Source: Terrabacter sp. Root85
GTDB taxonomy: Bacteria > Actinomycetota > Actinomycetes > Actinomycetales > Dermatophilaceae
Length of the DNA stretch: 64,000 bases
Assembly: GCF_001429185.1 (NCBI RefSeq)
Contig: NZ_LMIW01000001.1
Coordinates: forward strand, 62,968 to 126,967
Direction: 5' to 3'
Within the stretch, counting starts at the first letter, position 1, and the number at the start of each line of letters is the position of its first letter. Below, one piece after another: positions 36,548 to 43,122 of this stretch. A program made the translations under genes and the position numbers. The notes under the pieces are model-generated. The model was not told the origin of the DNA, did not search any database, and saw nothing but the letters and a program-made list of their open reading frames with translations.

Positions 36548-37267
36548 ATGAAGGTCGAGATCTGGTCCGACATCGCCTGCCCGTGGTGCTACATCGGCAA
36601 GCGCCGCTTCGAGAAGGCACTGGCCGCGTTCCCGCACCGCGACGAGGTCGAGGTGCAGTGGCGCAGCTACCAGCTCGACCCGACGCTGCCCGACCACCAC
36701 GACGGCACGGAGCTCGACTACCTCGTGGACCGCAAGGGCATGTCGCGCGCCCAGGTGAGCCAGATGTTCGACCAGGTGACGTCGATCGCCGCCGACGAGG
36801 GCCTGCGCTACGACTTCGGGTCCGTCGTCGTGGCCAACAGCTTCGCCGGCCACGAGCTGCTCCACCTCGCGAAGGCCCGCGGCGTGGGCGACGAGGTCAA
36901 GGAGGCGCTGTTGTCGGCGCACTTCGAGCACGGGGAGGACATCGGCGACCGTGAGGTCCTCGTTCGCATCGGCACCCAGGCAGGGCTCGACGCCGACGAG
37001 ATCGCGCGCGACCTCGCGACACACACGTGGCGGGACGCGGTCGTCGCCGACATCACCGCCGCGAACTCCCTTGGCATCAGAGGCGTTCCGTTCTTCGTGC
37101 TCGACGAGAAGTACGGCGTCTCCGGTGCTCAGCCCACCGAGCTCTTCACCCAGGCGCTCGAGCAGGCCTGGCGCGAGTCGCACGCCCTCGTCATGCTCCA
37201 GCCCGTCGCGACGGGGATCGCCACCGACGCCGCCGATACGGTCGCCTGCGGGCCCGACGGCTGCTGA
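36548..37267 (+). CDS. DsbA family oxidoreductase, FrnE-like
   Basis: 239 residues, cytoplasmic (no signal). Thioredoxin-fold active site CPWC at residues 11-14 (WSDIACPWCYIGKRRFEKAL), then the helical insertion and the cis-Pro loop NSLGIRGVPFFVLDEKYGVS. The C-terminal tail CGPDGC has an extra Cys pair. FrnE-like proteins act as disulfide isomerases, some in polyketide or stress contexts. Starts 42 bases after the OppF stop; it may be co-transcribed but is not functionally tied to transport. Confidence 0.9.
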   Translation: MKVEIWSDIACPWCYIGKRRFEKALAAFPHRDEVEVQWRSYQLDPTLPDHHDGTELDYLVDRKGMSRAQVSQMFDQVTSIAADEGLRYDFGSVVVANSFAGHELLHLAKARGVGDEVKEALLSAHFEHGEDIGDREVLVRIGTQAGLDADEIARDLATHTWRDAVVADITAANSLGIRGVPFFVLDEKYGVSGAQPTELFTQALEQAWRESHALVMLQPVATGIATDAADTVACGPDGC

Positions 37268-37282
37268 GCGCTCTCCCCGGGG

Positions 37283-37966
37283 TCACGCCGGCCGCGCCCG
37301 CATGGCCGCGACGAAGGGTGCCACCGGGCTGAGCCGGAGCACCTCGTCGAGCCGGCGCGTCACCGCCGTCGACCCGTCGAGGTGCACCCGGCCCGACCGC
37401 AGCGCCGTGGTCAGGGGCAGACGGCCGAGCCACACGGCATACAACGACGCCACGTCGCTGCTGATCGTCACGTCGACGGGGAACCCCGGGTCGGTCATGC
37501 ACACCGAGGGCGTGCCGTGCTCGACGAGGATCCAGAAGCGGCGCACATCGTCGTCGAAACGCAGGTGGAGCACGTGCCGGTCACCCGCCAGGACGGAGGT
37601 GTCGACGCGCGTGTGCATCCACCAGACGAGCAGCTGGGCGTCGAGCTCCTCCGGCTGCGGATCGCCGAACATCCAGTCGGCTCCCCACTGCGCCAGACCG
37701 AAGACGACCGGCTCGAGCGCGCGCCCCGATGGGGTCAGCACGTAGCGGGTGCCCGACCGCTCGACGACGCCGTACCGCTCGAGATGGCGCAGCCGCTTCG
37801 TCAGCAGCGTGCGCGACAGCCCGGGCAGGCCCCGCGAGAGGTCGTTGAAGCGCGTCGTCCCCGTCAACAGATCGCGCAGGATGAGCAGAGACCACCGCTC
37901 CCCCACGACGTCCAGCGTCCGTGAGATCGGGCAGTACTGGCCCGCCCCGGGATCATGTCGTCCCAT
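37283..37966 (-). CDS. HxlR-type transcriptional regulator with C-terminal SCP2-like domain
   Basis: 227 residues. N-terminal winged helix of HxlR type: YCPISRTLDVVGERWSLLIL with the conserved Cys and RWSLLILRDL, then GLPGLSRTLLTKRLRHLERY. The C-terminal half (DVTISSDVASLYAVWLGRLP, then HLDGSTAVTRRLDEVLRL) resembles a sterol-carrier-type fold common in this subgroup. The conserved Cys may sense reactive or electrophilic compounds. GGAGGTGGGCC stands before the ATG. Divergent from the methyltransferase gene 201 bases away, its likely target. Confidence 0.88.
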   Translation of the reverse strand: MGRHDPGAGQYCPISRTLDVVGERWSLLILRDLLTGTTRFNDLSRGLPGLSRTLLTKRLRHLERYGVVERSGTRYVLTPSGRALEPVVFGLAQWGADWMFGDPQPEELDAQLLVWWMHTRVDTSVLAGDRHVLHLRFDDDVRRFWILVEHGTPSVCMTDPGFPVDVTISSDVASLYAVWLGRLPLTTALRSGRVHLDGSTAVTRRLDEVLRLSPVAPFVAAMRARPA

Positions 37967-38167
37967 GGCCCACCTCCGGTCGGAGGCCGCGGACCCTGAC
38001 CTGCACCGCGGCCCACCGCCCAGTATCGGTCCTCGACGTGCACCGCGTCAGTCCACTTCGTGTACTGGAGCCCGCGTCGGCGGCAGCGGACTCTGGAGAC
38101 GGACGGCCCGGGTGGGCCGCCGGGCCGCCGGATCGCAGCGGGCCCGTCACCGATGGAGGGAACGCGA

Positions 38168-39004
38168 ATGACGACACACACCCGGACGACGGAGGCCACC
38201 GCCCCCGACGCCGCACTCAAGGCCCGGCATGCCGCCATGTGGGCGCTCGGCGACTACCCGGCCGTGGCCCGGGAGGTCATCCCGGAGCTCGGCCGCGAGC
38301 TCGTCGACGCGTGCCGCGTCACGGTCGGACAGGACGTCCTCGACGTCGCCGCAGGGACCGGCAACGCCGCGATCCCCGCAGCGCGGACCGGCGCACGCGT
38401 CGTGGCGAGCGACCTCGCCCCCGAGCTGCTCGACGTCGGCCGCCGGCTCGCCGCCGAAGCCGGAGTCGCGATCGACTGGGAGCAGGGCGATGCGGAGGCC
38501 CTTCCCTATGCCGACGCCACCTTCGACGTCGTCCTCTCGTGCGTCGGCGTGATGTTCGCGCCGCACCACCGGGCGGCTGCGGACGAGCTCGTCCGCGTCG
38601 CACGACCGGGCGGCACGCTGGGGCTCGCCAGCTGGACGCCGCAGGGCTTCATCGGGCAGATGTTCGCGACGATGAAGCCGTATGCCGCGCCGCCGCCTCC
38701 GGGCGCGCAGCCGCCCCCGCTGTGGGGCGACGAGGCGCACGTGCGCGAGCTCCTCGGGAGCCAGGTCGCAGAGCTCACCGCCGAGAAGCGTTCGCTCCCA
38801 GTGCATTTCGAGCACCCCGAGGACTTCCGGGACTTCTTCAAGCGCGCCTACGGTCCGACGATCGTCACCTACCGCGGCATCGCCGACTCCTCGGACGCGG
38901 TCGCAGCCCTCGACGCGGCCCTGCTGGACCTGGCCCGCGACCACATGGACGCGCACGGGCGGATGGGGTGGGAGTGCCTGCTCGTCACGGCCCGACGGGC
39001 GTGA
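38168..39004 (+). CDS. Class I SAM-dependent methyltransferase
   Basis: 278 residues with Methyltransf_11/25 features: motif I VLDVAAGTGNAAIPAARTGA, acidic loop VVASDLAPELLDVG, EQGDAEALPYADATFDVVLS and later RPGGTLGLASWTPQGFIGQM. Good site GGAGGGAACGCGA before the ATG. Divergent from the HxlR regulator, so its expression is probably under that control. Substrate unknown; the UbiE/ArsM-like core does not decide. The long in-frame upstream extension has no coding character. Confidence 0.88.
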   Translation: MTTHTRTTEATAPDAALKARHAAMWALGDYPAVAREVIPELGRELVDACRVTVGQDVLDVAAGTGNAAIPAARTGARVVASDLAPELLDVGRRLAAEAGVAIDWEQGDAEALPYADATFDVVLSCVGVMFAPHHRAAADELVRVARPGGTLGLASWTPQGFIGQMFATMKPYAAPPPPGAQPPPLWGDEAHVRELLGSQVAELTAEKRSLPVHFEHPEDFRDFFKRAYGPTIVTYRGIADSSDAVAALDAALLDLARDHMDAHGRMGWECLLVTARRA

Positions 39005-39107
39005 GGCCGGACCGTCCGGCTTAAGGGTTTCTTGACCCGGGCTTGAGGCGGGTGGTCGAGCGACTCCGTAGGCTCGGGAGGATCTTCCGCCTCCGGATGG
39101 AGTCATC

Positions 39108-40487
39108 GTGGGCTCGACCCCCGTCGGCGGTCGGCGCATGTGGTGGGGCGGCAGGGGCGGCGCATCTCGGCGGCGACTCGCCCCTGCACTGTGGGCGCTG
39201 CTCGTCGCCGCTGCCCTCGTCGTGCCGCTGTGGGCTCTGTGGTCGGCGCCCGACGGCGCGCACCAGGGGCCGCTGAGGGTCGTCTCGCTCGTCACGGCCC
39301 TCGCCGCCGCGTCGCTGCTCGTGCTGACGTTCGTGCTGCCGAGCCGTTTCCGACCCGTCACGGGCTACCTCGGCGTCGAGCGACTCCTGCGCAACCATCG
39401 CGCCCTGGCCCTCGCTGCCGTGACGCTCGTCGCCGTGCACGTCGGCGTGGTCATCGTCCGCCCCGGGCCCGGGGTGGCAGTCCTCGACCTGCGATCGGCA
39501 CCCCCGCGGGTCTGGGCGGCACTCATCGCGACCGCTGGCCTGGCCGGCATCGTGGCCCTCGGCATGAGTCGTCGCCGCCGTCGACCGCGCTACGAGGGGT
39601 GGCGCCTCGTCCATGTGCTGCTCGCCCACATCGTGCTCCTCGCGACGGCCCTGCACGTCCTGTGGCTCGGGGACCTGACCCGCTTCCCGTCGGCACGGCT
39701 GTGGTTCCAGACCTTGGCCGTGTTCCTCGTCCTCGCCTTCCTGCACCGCTGGGTCTGGCGTCCCCTGCGGTCCTACCGCAACCGCTATGTCGTCGACGAG
39801 GTACGGCACGTCTCGCCGACCGCGACGACCCTCGTGCTGCACGCCGCCGGTCACTCCGGCGTGGCCTTCCGGCCCGGACAGTTCGCCTGGCTCAAGATCG
39901 GCACCTCGCCGTACGTCTTCGAGGAGCACCCCTTCACCATCGCCTCGGCCGCGACCGAGCCCTGGCGCAAGGAGTTCACGATCAAGGGCATGGGCGACTT
40001 CAGCGAGCTCATCGCGGGCCTGCGTCCCGGACGCAGCGTCTTCATCGACGGACCGCACGGGTCGTTCACCCTCGACGGACTGCGCTCCGACCGCTTCGTC
40101 CTCATTGCCGGCGGCGTCGGCATCACCCCGATGCTCAGCATGATCCGCACCCTGGCCGACCGGGGCGACGAGCGGCCCGTGCTGCTCGTCGTCGCCGGCC
40201 GCACGGCCGACGACCTGTTGCACCGCGCCGACGGGGAGCACCTCGGCGATCGACTCGACCTCCACGTGGTCGAGATCCTCGAGGAGCCGCCGGACGAGTG
40301 GGACGGCGAGGTCGGGCGGTTCACGGCGGCGGTGCTCGAGCGGGCCCTGCCCCAGCGTCGATCCAAGGAGGACGTCGACTACTTCGTCTGCGGACCCGGG
40401 CCCATGGTGGCCGCCGCGACCGAGATCATCGGCGACCGCGGCGTGCCCTCGCGGCGCATCCACACCGAGCTGTTCGACGTCGTCTAG
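39108..40487 (+). CDS. Ferric reductase-like transmembrane flavoprotein / ferredoxin reductase-type
   Basis: 459 residues. About six membrane helices with paired His (LAAVTLVAVHVGVVIVRPGP, GWRLVHVLLAHIVLLATALH) suit a ferric-reductase-type haem domain. Then a FAD-binding beta-barrel (FRPGQFAWLKIGTSPYVFEE, HPFTIAS) and an NAD-binding part (VLIAGGVGITPMLSMIRTLA, then DYFVCGPGPMVAAA). It would pass electrons from NAD(P)H across the membrane; candidates are iron reduction or superoxide-like chemistry. GTG start with GGATGGAG upstream. Single gene. Confidence 0.88.
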   Translation: MGSTPVGGRRMWWGGRGGASRRRLAPALWALLVAAALVVPLWALWSAPDGAHQGPLRVVSLVTALAAASLLVLTFVLPSRFRPVTGYLGVERLLRNHRALALAAVTLVAVHVGVVIVRPGPGVAVLDLRSAPPRVWAALIATAGLAGIVALGMSRRRRRPRYEGWRLVHVLLAHIVLLATALHVLWLGDLTRFPSARLWFQTLAVFLVLAFLHRWVWRPLRSYRNRYVVDEVRHVSPTATTLVLHAAGHSGVAFRPGQFAWLKIGTSPYVFEEHPFTIASAATEPWRKEFTIKGMGDFSELIAGLRPGRSVFIDGPHGSFTLDGLRSDRFVLIAGGVGITPMLSMIRTLADRGDERPVLLVVAGRTADDLLHRADGEHLGDRLDLHVVEILEEPPDEWDGEVGRFTAAVLERALPQRRSKEDVDYFVCGPGPMVAAATEIIGDRGVPSRRIHTELFDVV

Positions 40488-40552
40488 GTACGCCCGCCGA
40501 GTCGCTGGGCCAGCGGGACCGGGATGATCGAGAGGACGATGAGCACGATGCG
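40484..40552 (-). pseudogene. C-terminal remnant of an ABC transporter permease
   Basis: The minus frame ends IVLIVLSIIPVPLAQRLGG then RT and a TAG that overlaps the ferric-reductase stop (CTAG). This last-helix pattern, SIIPVxxAQRL, is usual at the end of binding-protein-dependent permeases. A neighbouring frame just upstream reads EPVINVV, consistent with a frameshift, but no full gene is present. About 22 codons survive. Identity rests on a short match. Confidence 0.35.
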
Positions 40553-40669
40553 ACGACGTTGATGACGGGCTCCTGCCGGTCGTCACGTCGTCGGACCCGA
40601 CGTGGATGACGGATGACCTGCTCCGGGGACTGCCCGTTCCTCGTGCTCTCACCGCGCTGAGGCCCCACC

Positions 40670-41560
40670 TCAGCGGGCGGACGTCCGCGGGGGCGCCGGT
40701 CGCGCAGACGTCCCTCGCGCCCGCTCACGCCCGGCCATGGCCCTCCAGAGGAGCAGCGAGGCCCCGAGCGTGGCGGCGAAGCCCGTGAGGAGCAGCCAGG
40801 TCAGGGGACGGTCGGTGTAGAGGTCGGACCGCGCCCGCACGGCCCCGACGAGGATGAGCGTCAGCATGACGACCTCGACCTCGACCATGAGCCGCAGGCG
40901 TACCCACCTGCTGTCACGGAGCACGACGAGACCGGCGCTGCCGAGGCAGAAGATCGCACCGACGACGCGACACGTGAGCGGTGTCAGCAGCCACGGCCAG
41001 ACCGGGATCACGAGGCTCGGGACGGCGAACATCACGAGACCCTGCGCGAGCGCGAGGCCAGCACCGCCGGCGACGACCGCTCGCGCACCCGGCCGGAGGC
41101 GCAGCTCGTCGGGGCGGGGCAGCGCGGCGACCCTGGTGTTTGCCACCCAGGCCGCGAGCACGAGGAACGGGGCGACGAAGTAGAGCGTGGCCCAGAGCCA
41201 GAAGGCGACGTGGCCGTGGTTGAACCGGTCCCAGTGGATGACCGTGGCGACCCCGAGCAGGGCCGCGAAGAGGGTGACGGACAGCAGGCCCGCACCGACC
41301 CGCGGCCACCGCCGCTCACGCGCGACGCGGACGAAGAACCACGCCCCGCCGAGATAGGCCGACCCGAGCACCATGGGGGTCAGGCTCGGCCTGATCGTCC
41401 AGGCGAAGAAGCGCCCGGTGTCGGACGGGGAGCCGTAGAGGATGACGAACGCGGTGAGCAGGATCGGCACGAGCACGACGGAGAGGACCCGGGTGGCCGG
41501 CAGGACGCGGTCGTCCCTCCGAGTCGTCGAGGGCGGGGACGCAGGGTCGACGCGCGCCAT
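40670..41560 (-). CDS. Integral membrane protein of unknown function
   Basis: 296 residues with about 8 predicted membrane helices (for example VVLVPILLTAFVILYGSP, WATLYFVAPFLVLAAWVANT, AGLALAQGLVMFAVPSLVIP). The tail is Arg/Pro-rich. I do not recognise the family; a bacterial cytochrome-b-like or transport motif is absent. It stands 6 bases downstream of a small frameshifted gene on the same strand, so the two were one operon. The real start is the ATG at 41560. Function unknown. Confidence 0.75.
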   Translation of the reverse strand: MARVDPASPPSTTRRDDRVLPATRVLSVVLVPILLTAFVILYGSPSDTGRFFAWTIRPSLTPMVLGSAYLGGAWFFVRVARERRWPRVGAGLLSVTLFAALLGVATVIHWDRFNHGHVAFWLWATLYFVAPFLVLAAWVANTRVAALPRPDELRLRPGARAVVAGGAGLALAQGLVMFAVPSLVIPVWPWLLTPLTCRVVGAIFCLGSAGLVVLRDSRWVRLRLMVEVEVVMLTLILVGAVRARSDLYTDRPLTWLLLTGFAATLGASLLLWRAMAGRERARGTSARPAPPRTSAR

Positions 41561-41566
41561 GGTCCC

Positions 41567-42000
41567 TCAACCCCTCGACCGTCCGACCGCGTCGAGGTCG
41601 ACGAGGGCGCCGACGAGCTGGTCCTTCGTCACGTCGCCGTCGTGCTGGTGCTCACGGTGCACGCGCCACCACTCGACGTCGAGGGTGCCGGCCTGAGTGG
41701 GGTCGAGGTCGAGGCCCGCCGCCCCCGCGACGAGCGCGTAGAAGCGGCGCATCAGGTCACGCGCACGCTGGGGGTCGTTGTCGGGGAAGGGCGCCCACGC
41801 CTGGTTGGCACGCAGCACGAGCCACGCACCCCGCAGCGTGTCGGGCCCGTTCATCCCGAAGCCCGCCGCCACCATCGCCACCGACGCCCGCAGGAACGTC
41901 GCCCACTCGTGCCGGTAGTAGGCCCCACCCACGCGTCCGTCTCGCGCTGCCCGACGGTGACCGCGTCGAACGATCCGGGCCCGTGCGTCCCTGCTCTCAT
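41567..42000 (-). pseudogene. Small conserved actinobacterial protein, apparent frameshift
   Basis: Reading from ATG 42000 gives MRAGTHGPGSFDAVTVGQRE then TDAWVG; the conserved part GAYYRHEWATFLRASVAMVA and ANQAWAPFPDNDPQRARDLM to the stop at 41567 lies in another frame. Third-position GC switches between the frames at a GGGG run (about 41921-41926). One extra G would restore a single ORF of about 144 residues. It may be a sequencing error, a recent mutation or a programmed shift. The body is that of an unnamed protein family with VEWWRVHREHQH near the end. Function unknown. Confidence 0.6.
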
Positions 42001-42056
42001 CCGGCCTCCTCGACCAGGAGCGCCTTCGCGCGACGGCGTCCGGATTCGACTGACAC
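41997..42056 (-). CDS. 19-codon mini-ORF coupled to the frameshifted gene
   Basis: A GTG at 42056 opens VSVESGRRRAKALLVEEAG; its TGA overlaps the ATG of the next gene (ATGA). A TATTCT -10 box at 42074-42079 (minus strand) puts the expected transcript start about 10 bases before this GTG. GAGGAGG inside the ORF serves the next ATG. It may be a true leader peptide or the remains of a longer N-terminus. Confidence 0.35.
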   Translation of the reverse strand: MSVESGRRRAKALLVEEAG

Positions 42057-42112
42057 CGTGAGACTCCCGCTCCAGAATAGGAGCGAGGGGCGGCGTGCGT
42101 GAGGAGAACGCG

Positions 42113-42877
42113 ATGACCGGAACCGAGGGTGGGCGCACCATCGACGACGTCCTCGAGCGGATGACCGCGACCCTCGAGCAGATGCCGCCGGAGCTCTCCG
42201 CCCGGCGCGCGTTCCTCGCGACCTACCAGCGCACGACGCGGGCCGTCGGCAAGGCCATCGGTGCCGCCGCCTTCGAGGACCCGGAGTGGGTCGAGGTGTG
42301 GGACGTCGTCTTCGCCGACCTCTACCTCGACGCCCTCGACGCCGACCTGTCGGGCGACCCGGGACGGCAGGCACCGCGGCCGTGGCGGCTCGCGTTCGGG
42401 GCTCCCGCCGACCTGCCGCCGCTGCGGCAGGTGCTCCTCGGGATCAACGCGCACATCAACTACGACCTGCCGCAGGCCCTCCTCGGCGTCATCAGCGACG
42501 CCGACTTCGCCGACCCCGTCCTGCTCGACCGGCGGCGACGCGACCACGAGCGCATCGACGGGGTGCTGTCCGCCCGGGTCGCCGCGGAGGACGACGAGCT
42601 GGCCACCCTGCGTGCCAAGAGCGCGCTCGACCGGGTGCTGACGCCGCTCAACCGCGCCGCCTCGACCCGCTTCCTGCGCGAGGCCCGCACCAAGGTGTGG
42701 CACAACACGACCGAGCTCCAGCGGGCTCGCGTCGACGGCCCGGAGGCGTATGCCGTCCGGCTCGCCGAGCTGGAGGTGCTCAGCGCCGCTCGCATCGCCG
42801 ACCTGCTCGCCCCCGGACAGGTGCTGCTCCGGCTGGCCGTGGCCGGCTTCGGCGTCGTGCTGCCACCGGCGCGCTGA
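42113..42877 (+). CDS. DUF5995 family protein
   Basis: 254 residues, soluble, helical. The core FLATYQRTTRAVGKAIGAAA, then PEWVEVWDVVFADLYLDAL and VLLGINAHINYDLPQALLGV, is the DUF5995 pattern with conserved His and Asn-His-Asn motif NAHIN. A metal site is possible but unproven. GAGGAG precedes the ATG at 42113. Divergent from the frameshifted gene; ended by a strong hairpin. Confidence 0.82.
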   Translation: MTGTEGGRTIDDVLERMTATLEQMPPELSARRAFLATYQRTTRAVGKAIGAAAFEDPEWVEVWDVVFADLYLDALDADLSGDPGRQAPRPWRLAFGAPADLPPLRQVLLGINAHINYDLPQALLGVISDADFADPVLLDRRRRDHERIDGVLSARVAAEDDELATLRAKSALDRVLTPLNRAASTRFLREARTKVWHNTTELQRARVDGPEAYAVRLAELEVLSAARIADLLAPGQVLLRLAVAGFGVVLPPAR

Positions 42878-42920
42878 CGCCGCCACACGCATACGCGAGC
42901 AGGCCTCCCGGACACAGGAG

Positions 42921-42954
42921 AGGCGCCACTCGCTCGGGGGTCCGAGTGGCGCCT
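42921..42954 (+). terminator. 12-bp stem terminator after DUF5995
   Basis: AGGCGCCACTCG (42921-42932) pairs perfectly with CGAGTGGCGCCT (42943-42954), loop of 10 bases, about 44 bases past the stop. A short pyrimidine tract (CTTCTG) follows. Confidence 0.7.
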
Positions 42955-43040
42955 CTTCTGACCCCTCCATCGGCTGGGCCGGCCGGGGCGTTACAGCGAT
43001 CCGAGAAGTTTTTTCCGCGCCATCCACAACAAGAGGCCCG

Positions 43041-43112
43041 ACCGACCTGCTCGTCTTCTTCTGGGACCCGCTCGAGCCCCAACCGCACGATCCCGACGTC
43101 AAGGCGCTCCGG
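43041..43112 (+). pseudogene. Internal fragment of methylglyoxal synthase (mgsA relic)
   Basis: These 24 codons read [20 protein letters not shown] then KALR, the central conserved block of MgsA, which in intact enzymes is [20 protein letters not shown]. Nothing before or after continues the protein: upstream is a TTTTTT-containing noncoding stretch and downstream the sequence runs into the end of the glucosidase gene. It is a decayed leftover of a gene that once lay here. No intact copy is in the window. Confidence 0.75.
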
Positions 43113-43122
43113 CTCCGGGGCC

